From positions 6,200,001 through 6,264,000 of the forward strand of contig NZ_CP107947.1 of the NCBI RefSeq assembly GCF_036059255.1: 64,000 nucleotides of DNA, given 5' to 3'. Of this stretch, positions 51,181-59,539 are shown piece by piece. Source of the DNA: Micromonospora sp. NBC_00389. Its GTDB lineage: Bacteria; Actinomycetota; Actinomycetes; Mycobacteriales; Micromonosporaceae. The notes beneath the pieces are model-generated. The model had not been told where the DNA came from and searched no databases. It saw only the letters and a program-made list of their open reading frames with translations. Every line of letters begins with the position of its first letter. The stretch's first letter is position 1. Both the position numbers and the translations under genes were made by a program.

Positions 51181-52446
51181 ATGCCTTACGTCCTGGGGAT
51201 AGACATCGGAAACACCAACACGGCCGCTGCAGTCGCGCGGCGACACGGCACGACCTGGACGCGCCCCGAGGCGGTGCCGCTGAACGCCGACTCGGCTCTC
51301 GTACCGTCGGTGTTGTACCTGTCGACGGACGGTTCGCTGCACATCGGCGAGCCCGCGACCGACGACGGCAGCCGCACCACACGGGACTTCGTCCGGCGGA
51401 TCGGCGACGACGTGCCCCTGCTGCTCGGCGGCGAGCCGTGCGCACCGCAGACGCTGGCCGCCGAGCTGGCAACGTGGGTGGTCGAGCAGGTGTACGCCGT
51501 GGAGGGCGGCCCGGCCGAGGCGATCGTGCTCAGCCACCCGGCGGGCTGGCGCCCGTACCGGCGGGAGTTGCTGCACCGGGCGCTGTTCGACCTCGGCCTG
51601 CGCAACGTGACGCTGCTGCCCCACACGGTCACGGTGGCCGAGAGCCACGCGGCGCACGGGTTCGCGGGCACCACGGCCGCCGTCTACGCACTGGGTGGAA
51701 ACAGCTTCGAGGCGGCACTGGTGCGGCGCACGCCGCGGGGCACGTACGAGAGCTTCGGCACGCCCCAGGGCCTCGACCAGATCGGCGGCGCCGACTTCGA
51801 CGAGGTGCTGGCCGGGCACGTACGCAGCGTGCTGGCCCGGGAGTTGGCCACCACCGCACGCCGGGACACCAACGCCGCCCTGCGGGGGCTCCGGTCGGAG
51901 TGTGACCGGGTCAAGTGTGAGCTGACCGTCGATCTGGCAGCCGACGTGGTGCTGACCCTGCCGACCGGGCCGGCGCGGATACCGGTGACCCGGGCGCAGT
52001 TCGAGGACATGATCCGCCCGACGGTGCAGGCCACCGTCGACCTCCTGCTCCGGACCGTGTGCGGCGCCGGCCTGAAGCCGGCCCACCTCGACGGCGTCCT
52101 GCTCGCCGGCGGCTCCGCCCGCATCCCGCTCGTCACCGAGCTGATCACCGCAGCTCTCCCGGTCCCCGTCGAGGTGGAACCGGACTCGCAACTGACCGCC
52201 GCCACCGGGGCCGCGAGGGCGGCCTGCCAGGTGGTGTCGCCGCGCCCCCGCCGGCCGGACCCGGTACGCGAACCGGCGCCGGTCAGCGGCGCCGGCCGGG
52301 CCGCCATCCCGGCGCCGCGCCGCCCCCACCACGACAACACCGTTCCGGGCGATCCGCCACCTCGACCCCCGGTGCGGGTTCTCCCACTGGAACTGCCGAA
52401 GGCGTCCCGCCTGGCGCTGGCCCTCAGCCGGGGACGCGAAGGATGA
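51181..52446 (+). CDS. Hsp70-like (DnaK-fold) protein
   Basis: A 421-residue actin/Hsp70-fold protein. Phosphate-1 is GIDIGNTNTAAAV, the adenosine motif VLLAGGSARIPLV and an LSHPAGWRPYRRE segment match the Hsp70 ATPase domain, while the phosphate-2 motif is degenerate (YALGGNSFEAALV instead of DxGGGTxD). There is no substrate-binding domain; the last about 60 residues are Pro/Arg-rich. It opens the operon with the IniR-like regulator, which suggests a regulatory or partner role for the ini stress response rather than general folding. Confidence 0.85.
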   Translation: MPYVLGIDIGNTNTAAAVARRHGTTWTRPEAVPLNADSALVPSVLYLSTDGSLHIGEPATDDGSRTTRDFVRRIGDDVPLLLGGEPCAPQTLAAELATWVVEQVYAVEGGPAEAIVLSHPAGWRPYRRELLHRALFDLGLRNVTLLPHTVTVAESHAAHGFAGTTAAVYALGGNSFEAALVRRTPRGTYESFGTPQGLDQIGGADFDEVLAGHVRSVLARELATTARRDTNAALRGLRSECDRVKCELTVDLAADVVLTLPTGPARIPVTRAQFEDMIRPTVQATVDLLLRTVCGAGLKPAHLDGVLLAGGSARIPLVTELITAALPVPVEVEPDSQLTAATGAARAACQVVSPRPRRPDPVREPAPVSGAGRAAIPAPRRPHHDNTVPGDPPPRPPVRVLPLELPKASRLALALSRGREG

Positions 52447-55028
52447 CCACAATGATCATGAATGACGTCGCCGAATCCAGGCTGGTCCTGGGCAAGGGTC
52501 CGAAGGCCCTGCTGGACATGGTCTCGGAGGACCCGACCGGCCCGCTCACCGTTGGTCTGGCCGGGCCGGGCGGCCACGGCAAGACCGCACTGCTCGCGGA
52601 GCTGGCGCGGCTCCACCGGCGGGCCGGGATCGCCGTGCGCACGGGCGCTCCGGAGCCGGGCGAACAGGTCGACCCCGACGCGCTGCTGCTGGTCGACGAC
52701 GCCCACCTGCTCGACGACGCCCGGCTCGGGGCGCTGCTGCGCCTGGTGTCCACCCGTCGCCACCGCCTCGTGGTCGCCCACCGCCCGTGGCCCCGGTCGG
52801 CGGCCCTCATGGAGTTGGCCGACGCCCTGCGCCGGGACGGGCAGGCGGTGCTGCTCACCCCGTTCACCGGGGAGCAGACCGCCGCCTACCTCGCCGCCGC
52901 GCCGGAGCTGAGCAGGCGGAGCGACCTGGTCGACTTCGTACACACGCAGACCGGCGGCGTGCCCCGTGACGTCGAGCGGCTGGCCCGCGGACTGCGCGGG
53001 CCGGAGTGCCCGGCGGGCACCACGGTCGAGCCACCCCGGGCCGTCGTCCTTGAGTTCGGACCGGACCTGGAGGTGCTGCCCTCCGACGTCCGCCGACTGA
53101 TGCTCGCCGTCGCGGCGGGCGTGCCGCTGCCGGTGAGCATGCTCGGCGCGCTCCTCGGTCAGGAGCCGGAGGCGGTCGACGAACTGATCGCCATGACCAG
53201 GGGAGCCGGGCTGCTCGGCGCCGACGGCCGGCTCGCGCCGATCGTCCGGCGAGCCGTCACCGCGCTCAGCCCGGCCAACGATCGCGCCGCGGTCTGGCGG
53301 CGGCTCACCGAATTGCAGCTCGCGCGGGGCGGCGCGGTGCTGCCGCTGGTCCGCTCCCTGCTCGCGGCCGGCGTGCTCGGCGACTGCCCGGCCTCGACGC
53401 TGGCAGCCGCCGCGGAGGAGGCGCTGGCCGACGAGCCAGCCTTCGCCGCCGAACTGTTCGCTGGCGCCACGGCGGCCGGGCGGCCGGCGAACGCGCGGCA
53501 GGCGCTCGCCGCCGCGCTAGCCGGCAACCTCGACGACGCCCTGCGGCTGGCCGACCGGCTGCTGAGCGCGACCGCTCCGGCCGACCGCACGGAGGCCGCC
53601 ATGGTGTCCGCGACCGCCCTGGCGCACCGCGGTCACGTCGGTCGCAGCGTGGAGCTGTACCGGTGGTCGGGCACCGCGTCGTCGGTGGCATTCGCCACCG
53701 TCGGCGGGCTCGCCTCCGGTGACCTGACCGCCGTCGCCGAACCGGCGGCGGACGGCCCGGCCGGCGAACCGCCCACGCTGCACGCCAGCGCCGCCCGGCT
53801 GATGGCCGACGGGGTACGGGAGAGCGTCACTGGCCCGCCGACAGCCGCGCTCTCCGCGCTCGTGCAGGCCGCCGCGCTGCTGGAGCCGGCCGGGCGGGCG
53901 GCACTCCTGCCGGACAGCCCGGCCGCGCTGGCCGCCTTGACCGCGGTGCACTGCGGCGAGCTGGAGATCGCCGAGCGGGTGCTGCACCGGGCCCTGGTGG
54001 CCGGTGTCGGCGGCCCGCTGATGGCCCGCCGTCACCGGCTGTTGCAGGCCTGGATCCTGATGGTCCGGGGCCAGACGCACGCCGCAGCCGAACGCCTCGC
54101 CGCGGTGACGGTCGACGGGCGCCCGTTGGAGTCACGCGACCTGCTCTTCGCCGCCGCGCTCCGGATGGGCATCGGCCGGCGCAACAGCGACCTCGGGGCG
54201 CTCACGCGTGGCTGGGGGCAGGCGCTGGAGGCGGTGGTCCGGCACCCCGTCGACCTGTTCACGCTGCTGCCGCTGGGCGAGCTCGCCATCGCCGGCGCCC
54301 GGCTGGGTGACCTGGCCCGACTGGACCCGTACCTGCGGGAGGGCCGGTCGCTGCTGGGCCGACTCGGCGGGCCGGCACTGTGGAGCATCCCGCTGCACTG
54401 GAGTGGGCTGCACGCCGCGATCCTGACCGACGAGCCGGCGGTCGCCGACGAACACGTCACCGCCCTCCTCGCCGCCGCGGGCCACAGCCGGTACGCCGCC
54501 GTGGTCGCCGCGGCCGCCGAGAGCTGGGTGGAGGTGCTCCGGGGCGTGGTCGACCCGGTCCGGGTGGAGGCCGCCGCCCGAGGGCTGCACGACACCGGAC
54601 TGTGCTGGGACGGCGCCCGCCTCGCCGGGCAGGCAGCGATCCGGACCTCGGACCGGCGGGCGATGACCACCCTGCTGGAATGCGCCCGGGTTCTGCAGGG
54701 CCGGCCGGCCGGCGGCAACGGCGGGCAGCGACCCGCAGCCGGCGAGAGCACCGCCCAGGTCGCCGACGCCATCGCCGGCCCCACCCAACAGGGGCTCAGC
54801 GACCGCGAGTACGAGGTGGCCGAGTTGGTGCTGGCCGGGCTGACCTATCGGGAGATCGGCGACCGACTCTTCATCTCGGCCAAGACCGTGGAGCACCACG
54901 TGGCCCGGATGCGCAACCGACTGAACTGCGCCAACCGCGCGGAGCTGCTGGCTCTGCTGCGCACCGTCGTCGCCGACCGTGCCAGCAACGCGGCCGGGCA
55001 GCCGTGGCCGCAACGGTCGGCCCGATGA
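52443..55028 (+). CDS. IniR-like ATPase/LuxR regulator
   Basis: An 861-residue signal-transduction ATPase. The P-loop is GPGGHGKTALL (about residue 38), with LLLVDDAHLLDD as Walker B, a long helical middle with repeat-like Ala/Leu segments, and a C-terminal LuxR HTH (LSDREYEVAELVLAGLTYREIGDRLFISAKTVEHHVARMRNRL). This architecture is that of MalT-type STAND regulators and of mycobacterial IniR, which activates iniBAC in response to envelope stress (trehalose in mycobacteria). The ATG at 52443 overlaps the Hsp70-like stop (ATGA). It is the likely activator of the divergent ini genes. Confidence 0.8.
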   Translation: MTTMIMNDVAESRLVLGKGPKALLDMVSEDPTGPLTVGLAGPGGHGKTALLAELARLHRRAGIAVRTGAPEPGEQVDPDALLLVDDAHLLDDARLGALLRLVSTRRHRLVVAHRPWPRSAALMELADALRRDGQAVLLTPFTGEQTAAYLAAAPELSRRSDLVDFVHTQTGGVPRDVERLARGLRGPECPAGTTVEPPRAVVLEFGPDLEVLPSDVRRLMLAVAAGVPLPVSMLGALLGQEPEAVDELIAMTRGAGLLGADGRLAPIVRRAVTALSPANDRAAVWRRLTELQLARGGAVLPLVRSLLAAGVLGDCPASTLAAAAEEALADEPAFAAELFAGATAAGRPANARQALAAALAGNLDDALRLADRLLSATAPADRTEAAMVSATALAHRGHVGRSVELYRWSGTASSVAFATVGGLASGDLTAVAEPAADGPAGEPPTLHASAARLMADGVRESVTGPPTAALSALVQAAALLEPAGRAALLPDSPAALAALTAVHCGELEIAERVLHRALVAGVGGPLMARRHRLLQAWILMVRGQTHAAAERLAAVTVDGRPLESRDLLFAAALRMGIGRRNSDLGALTRGWGQALEAVVRHPVDLFTLLPLGELAIAGARLGDLARLDPYLREGRSLLGRLGGPALWSIPLHWSGLHAAILTDEPAVADEHVTALLAAAGHSRYAAVVAAAAESWVEVLRGVVDPVRVEAAARGLHDTGLCWDGARLAGQAAIRTSDRRAMTTLLECARVLQGRPAGGNGGQRPAAGESTAQVADAIAGPTQQGLSDREYEVAELVLAGLTYREIGDRLFISAKTVEHHVARMRNRLNCANRAELLALLRTVVADRASNAAGQPWPQRSAR

Positions 55029-55071
55029 GGCCGCCGTGCGCCGGATGCCGGTGGGCCGAGCGGAGCGGAAC

Positions 55072-57099
55072 GTGACGCGGCCCGAGGACCCGCCGATCCG
55101 GATGAGGCTCGTCGCGCTGGCGGTCGTGCTGCTCACGCTCTGGTCGTACGCGGCCTACCTGACCAGCCAGGACGCCGCCGACCTGCTCCGGGTGCGGGCC
55201 CTGGCGGACACCCTGGGCCAGCCGATTGACCGGCTGATCCTGAGCCTGCAGGCCGAACGCCGGCTCACCGCCGAGACGAGGGCCGGAGCCGGGCTACCGG
55301 CGACCGCGCTGGGCGGGGCACGCGAGGGGACCGACCGGGCCGCGGCCGAGGTCCGCGCGTTCACCGAGGGCACCGACCTCCGGCTGCTCACCGCCGGCGC
55401 GGTCCGCGACCGGGCCGACGAGCTGGTCCGGCGGCTGAACGGACTGGGCACCATCCGGTCCCAGGTGGACGCCGAGCAACTCGACCCGGCCGAGGCGGTC
55501 GACGGGTACGACCAGCTCGTCGATGTCGCATTCGACGTGTACGGCCCCGAGTGGGGCGCGTACGAGAGCGAGCTGGCCGCCGACACCCGTGCGGTGATCG
55601 CGCTGGCCCGCGCCCGCGAACTGCTCGCCCGGGAGGACACCCTGGTCAGCGCCGCCCTGACCGGTGACCCGGTCGACGCCGACCAGCGGCGTCGTCTGGC
55701 CGAACTGATCAGCAACCAGCGGTACGCACGCGCCGAGGCGACCGCCGGGCTGCCCGTCGACGGTCGGGGCGAGCACCAGGGGCTCACGGCGGGCCCCCGA
55801 TTCGCCGGCCTGCTCGCCCTGGAGGACATGCTGCTGCGGGCAGGCAGCGCCAACGCCCTGAGCGGGATCACCATGGCGGATTGGCGGGCCGCTGCGGACG
55901 ACGCCCTCGGCGCGCTGCACGAGTTGGTGACGACCACCGCGCGGAGCAGTGTCGAGCGGGCCACGCCGGGTGCGGCCGTGGTCGTGGCGCGTACCGGCGC
56001 GGTGGTGGGGCTCGGACTCATCGCGGTGATCGCGGTCCTGTTGAGCTGGGCCGGCACGGTCCGCCGGTTGACCGAAGGGTTGGCCCGGTCGGGCACCGAC
56101 CGCGATCGGCGGCAGCCACCGGGTGGCCTGGCGGAGCCGGGCGGCACCGCGCTGACCCGCCCCGACGTCGCGGCGGAGGTCCACTCCCCGGTCCCGGCCC
56201 GGGATGCCTCGGCGGCGGAGCGCACCCAGGACCTGTTCCTGCGGGTGACCCGACGCAACCAGGTCCTGCTGCGCGACCAGCTCAACCTGCTGGACGGCAT
56301 GCAGCGGCGGGAGCGGGCCGCCGAGGAGGCCGACGAGCTGTTCCAGCTCGACCACCTCACCACGCGGGTCCGGCGCAACGTGGAGAAGCTGATCGCCCTC
56401 GCCGGTGCGACCCCGGCCCGCCGATGGCGGCGCCCGGTGCCACTGCTCGACATCGCGCGCGGCGCGGTCGCCGAGGCGCCGGAGTACCACCGGGTCCTGA
56501 TCGCGCCGCACTGGCCGTGGTCGCTCGCGGGTCCCGCCGTCACGGACGTCATCCACCTGCTGGCCGAGCTGATCGAGAACGCCCTCGCCTTCTCGTCGAC
56601 GGACACCACCGTCCGGGTCGCCGGTGAGCACCGGCCGCAGGGCTGCGCGGTCGTGGTCGTCGACGACGGGCCTGGCCTCGACGCGACCGCGCTGGCCGAG
56701 GCGAACCACCTGCTCGGCAACCCGCCACCGAACGGCCCGCCCGTCGGGCCGGCGGGGCTGTACACCGCCGCCCTGCTCGCCGCCCGCTGTGGCGCCCGGA
56801 TCTCGCTGCGTCCCAGCCAGCGCGGCGGGACGGCGGCGATCGTGCTGCTCCCGGCCGGGTTGGTCACGGTGACCGGTGCCGGTGGTGGCCGGGCCGGCAC
56901 CGGCGACGGAACGGCCACGTCGCCCCCCGGCCTCGCGTACCCGCCGGCCCGGGGCGGAGCCGACGCGGCCGACCCGAGCGGCCACGGCGAGCTGCCGATG
57001 CGGATCCGCCAACCCGGGCCGACCGGCCGCGAAACCGGCGGCGCCGGCCCCGAGACCGTCGAACTGCCGGTAGCAAGAGCAACAAGGAGACATCGATGA
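55072..57099 (+). CDS. Conservon sensor-kinase-like protein (CvnA type)
   Basis: A 675-residue membrane protein of the conservon CvnA type: a span at about 11-31, an extracytoplasmic helical (nitrate/nitrite-sensor-like) region with repeated Arg-rich helices, a second span at about 292-318, then a kinase-like part. The H-box region is LFQLDHLTTRVRRNVEKLIAL and the ATPase has ELIENALAFS and DDGPGLD. CvnA proteins work with roadblock and DUF742 partners in GPCR-like signalling of streptomycetes. Start GTG at 55072 follows GGAG; ATG at 55045 is in frame. It overlaps the next gene (ATGA). Confidence 0.82.
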   Translation: MTRPEDPPIRMRLVALAVVLLTLWSYAAYLTSQDAADLLRVRALADTLGQPIDRLILSLQAERRLTAETRAGAGLPATALGGAREGTDRAAAEVRAFTEGTDLRLLTAGAVRDRADELVRRLNGLGTIRSQVDAEQLDPAEAVDGYDQLVDVAFDVYGPEWGAYESELAADTRAVIALARARELLAREDTLVSAALTGDPVDADQRRRLAELISNQRYARAEATAGLPVDGRGEHQGLTAGPRFAGLLALEDMLLRAGSANALSGITMADWRAAADDALGALHELVTTTARSSVERATPGAAVVVARTGAVVGLGLIAVIAVLLSWAGTVRRLTEGLARSGTDRDRRQPPGGLAEPGGTALTRPDVAAEVHSPVPARDASAAERTQDLFLRVTRRNQVLLRDQLNLLDGMQRRERAAEEADELFQLDHLTTRVRRNVEKLIALAGATPARRWRRPVPLLDIARGAVAEAPEYHRVLIAPHWPWSLAGPAVTDVIHLLAELIENALAFSSTDTTVRVAGEHRPQGCAVVVVDDGPGLDATALAEANHLLGNPPPNGPPVGPAGLYTAALLAARCGARISLRPSQRGGTAAIVLLPAGLVTVTGAGGGRAGTGDGTATSPPGLAYPPARGGADAADPSGHGELPMRIRQPGPTGRETGGAGPETVELPVARATRRHR

Positions 57100-57545
57100 C
57101 GCATGCAGTGGCCACCAGCGACAGCCTGACCGGCGCCCTGGACCGCCTGGTCGACCGGGTACCCGGCGCGGAGTTCGCCGTGGTGCTCTCTCCGGACGGG
57201 CTGCCGCTCGGCGGTTCCCGGCATGTCGAGGCGAAGCTGGCCGAACAGATCTCCGGTGTGGTCGCCGGCCTGCTGGCGTTGGGGCAGGCCGCCACCCGGA
57301 CGTGCGAGGCGGGCGGGCTGCGTCAGATCGTGGTGCAGATGTCGCGGTCGTTCCTGTTCATCGCCACCATCCGGAACGGGACCATCCTCACCGTTCGGAT
57401 TGCCGGTGACGACGCCGAGGTCGGCGACATGGCGTACGAGGTGGCGCTCTTCGTGGGGCAGGCCGAAAGGCACCTGCCGGTCCGCCTGGTACCGGCCTCC
57501 TCGGCGACGAGCGGGGACACTGGTGTACACCACCGGCACGGCTGA
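57096..57545 (+). CDS. Roadblock/LC7 protein (CvnB type)
   Basis: A 149-residue roadblock/LC7-domain protein: SLTGALDRLVDRVPGAEFAVVLSPDGLPLGGS at the N terminus and VGDMAYEVALFVGQAERHLP at the end are typical of conservon CvnB subunits, which form dimers that bind small GTPases or CvnA. The ATG at 57096 overlaps the CvnA stop (ATGA) and follows AAGGAG. The C-terminal about 23 bases overlap the next gene. Confidence 0.87.
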   Translation: MTHAVATSDSLTGALDRLVDRVPGAEFAVVLSPDGLPLGGSRHVEAKLAEQISGVVAGLLALGQAATRTCEAGGLRQIVVQMSRSFLFIATIRNGTILTVRIAGDDAEVGDMAYEVALFVGQAERHLPVRLVPASSATSGDTGVHHRHG

Positions 57546-57903
57546 CGAGGCGTGGTACGACGACGACGCCGGCCCGGTGGCCCGCCCCTACACGATGACC
57601 GGCGGGCGCACCGCACCCGAGCGCGGGCAGTTCGATCTGATCTCACTGGTCGTCGCCCGGCGGGCGGCCACGCCTGACGCACCGCTCTTCCCCGAACAGG
57701 CGCGGATCGTCGAGCTGTGTCACCATCCACTGTCGGTGGCTGAGGTCGGCGCCGAGCTGGATCTGCCCCTGGGCACCGTCCGGGTACTGCTCAGCGACCT
57801 GCTGGCGGCCGGGCTGATCGAGACGCACCAACCGCCGTCGCTGTCGGAGCTGCCGTCCGAGGACCTGCTTGAGGCGATACTCGTCGGGCTTCGCGCGCTG
57901 TAG
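57523..57903 (+). CDS. DUF742 protein (CvnC type)
   Basis: A 126-residue DUF742 protein: ARPYTMTGGRTAP followed by FDLISLVVARR, then QARIVELCHHPLSVAEVGAELDLPLGTVRVLLSDLLAAGLI, a winged-helix-like segment of conservon CvnC proteins. GTG at 57523 is used, overlapping the CvnB gene by 23 bases. In a full conservon a CvnD GTPase follows; here none does. Confidence 0.85.
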   Translation: MYTTGTADEAWYDDDAGPVARPYTMTGGRTAPERGQFDLISLVVARRAATPDAPLFPEQARIVELCHHPLSVAEVGAELDLPLGTVRVLLSDLLAAGLIETHQPPSLSELPSEDLLEAILVGLRAL

Positions 57904-57975
57904 GCCGAGCGAACGCCACGGCGACCGGAAGGGTCGCGGGCGCCCGTCCGGGACGAACTGAAGGGGAGACAGGTA

Positions 57976-58701
57976 GTGCCGGCAACTCCGCCCCAGCCAC
58001 GGCGTACCGCGGCGATCATTCTGCTGGACCGGATCGTGGCCATCGCCGCGGCCGTACGGCGGGCGCTCCCCGGTCGCGGCGACGGCTCGCGGGCCACCTG
58101 GGTGGCCCTGATCGCGGCGCTCGGGGTGCTGGTCGCGACTGCGGTCTCCATCATCGGGGTGCTGCGCACGCCGGAGCGGCTGGCACCGGTGACCCTCGCC
58201 CCGCCGCCGTCCGCCGAGCAGGTGGGCACGCCGCAGGTCGGTACGCCCCGGGCGCAGGCGAGACCGGCGGCCACCAGCCCGACGAGGTCCACTCCCCCGC
58301 CAGCCCCGTCCACCACCGAACCGTCGACCAGCGCCCCCGCACCGACCGCCTCGGCGGCCGCACCCACGCCGGCCGCCCTGCGCGGCGACTTTGCCATCGC
58401 GGAGAACGCCCTGCTCAGCTACGGCGCCGCCGTGACGATCAGCAATCCCGGACCGGTGCCGGTGACGCGGTGGACGCTCGTCGTCACCCTGCCCAGGGAT
58501 TCGCTGCGGGTCACGTCGGTCGAGGGCGCTCGGGCCAGCCAGAACGGAGCGGTGTGGACGTTCGTACCGGACGGCAGCGCCGGACAGGTGGCCGGCAGCG
58601 CTTCGGTGCAGGTGACGTTCCGGGTCAACGGCTCGACGGTCGGCTCCGCCCCCACGGCGTGCACCATCGACGGGGTCGCGTGCACCGGTCTGCCCGACTG
58701 A
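57976..58701 (+). CDS. Membrane-anchored CBM2-like protein
   Basis: A 241-residue protein with a short cytoplasmic tail, one span (about 42-62, VALIAALGVLVATAVSIIGVL), a Pro/Thr/Ala/Ser-rich linker (about 70-135) and a C-terminal domain like a family-2 cellulose-binding module: LSYGAAVTISNPGPVPVTRWTLVVTLP, QNGAVWTFVPDG and a final Cys pair (ACTIDGVAC). It would display a beta-sandwich outside the cell, perhaps binding wall polysaccharide. The GTG at 57976 follows GGGGAG. It occupies the place of cvnD after the conservon genes, possibly as a fortuitous neighbour. Confidence 0.75.
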   Translation: MPATPPQPRRTAAIILLDRIVAIAAAVRRALPGRGDGSRATWVALIAALGVLVATAVSIIGVLRTPERLAPVTLAPPPSAEQVGTPQVGTPRAQARPAATSPTRSTPPPAPSTTEPSTSAPAPTASAAAPTPAALRGDFAIAENALLSYGAAVTISNPGPVPVTRWTLVVTLPRDSLRVTSVEGARASQNGAVWTFVPDGSAGQVAGSASVQVTFRVNGSTVGSAPTACTIDGVACTGLPD

Positions 58702-58786
58702 GCAGCCGACGGTAGGGGTTTCCCCACCACCGAGATCATGGGTCGCCGTATGTTCCGGAAACGCGACCTCGACCAGGCTTTCCGCT

Positions 58787-59539
58787 ATGCGAAACAGCGA
58801 TGTGACCCCCGCTCGCGGGCCGGTCGTCGAGGTGCTCGACGTGACGAAGACCTATGCCGGCGGGGGCGGTGTCCGGGCGTTGGATGGCGTGTCGGTCGCC
58901 TTCGAGGCCGGTTCGTTCTGCGCGGTGATGGGTCCGTCGGGCTCGGGCAAATCGACGCTTCTGCACTGCGCGGCGGGCCTGGATCGGCCGGACAGCGGAC
59001 GGGTGCTCCTCGCCGGTCAGGACATCGGCGGGCTGCGTGAGCCGCAGCTCACCCAGGCACGGCGGCGGCGGGTCGGGTTCGTCTTCCAGTCGTACAACCT
59101 GATGGACGCGTTGTCGGTCTGGCACAACGTCCTGCTGCCGCAGCGGCTGGCCGGGGTACGACCGGACCGGGACTGGGCGCGGGAGGTGATGCGCCGCGTC
59201 GGGCTCACCGGACGGGAGAACGACCGGCCCGGCCAACTGTCCGGCGGCCAGCGGCAGCGGGTCGCGCTCGCCCGCGCCCTGGCCAGCCGTCCGGAGGTCA
59301 TCTTCGCCGACGAACCGACCGGGGCGCTGGACCTGTCGACCGGCCGCGAGGTGCTCGGGCTGCTGCGCGAAGCGGTGGACGGCATCGGCACGACGGTCAT
59401 CATGGTGACGCACGACCCGGCCGCGGCGGCGTGGGCCGACCGCGCGGTGTTCCTCGCAGACGGGCGGATCGTCACGGAACTCGCCGACCCGACCGCCGAG
59501 AAGGTCGCGGCGCAGATGATGGCGGTGACCGTCCGATGA
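58787..59539 (+). CDS. ABC transporter ATPase (MacB/LolD type)
   Basis: A 250-residue ABC ATPase: Walker A GPSGSGKST, Q-loop VFQSYNL, signature LSGGQRQR, Walker B VIFADEP and H-loop THD. The MacB/LolD subgroup powers extrusion of antimicrobial peptides, lipids or toxins together with an FtsX-like permease, which is the next gene (ATGA overlap at 59536). A two-component system downstream probably senses the substrate. Confidence 0.9.
   Translation: MRNSDVTPARGPVVEVLDVTKTYAGGGGVRALDGVSVAFEAGSFCAVMGPSGSGKSTLLHCAAGLDRPDSGRVLLAGQDIGGLREPQLTQARRRRVGFVFQSYNLMDALSVWHNVLLPQRLAGVRPDRDWAREVMRRVGLTGRENDRPGQLSGGQRQRVALARALASRPEVIFADEPTGALDLSTGREVLGLLREAVDGIGTTVIMVTHDPAAAAWADRAVFLADGRIVTELADPTAEKVAAQMMAVTVR

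Noticed and set aside
58713..58730. Small GGGG-TTT-CCCC hairpin before the ABC operon
   Set aside because: Only four uninterrupted pairs with mismatches outside; too weak to call a terminator.
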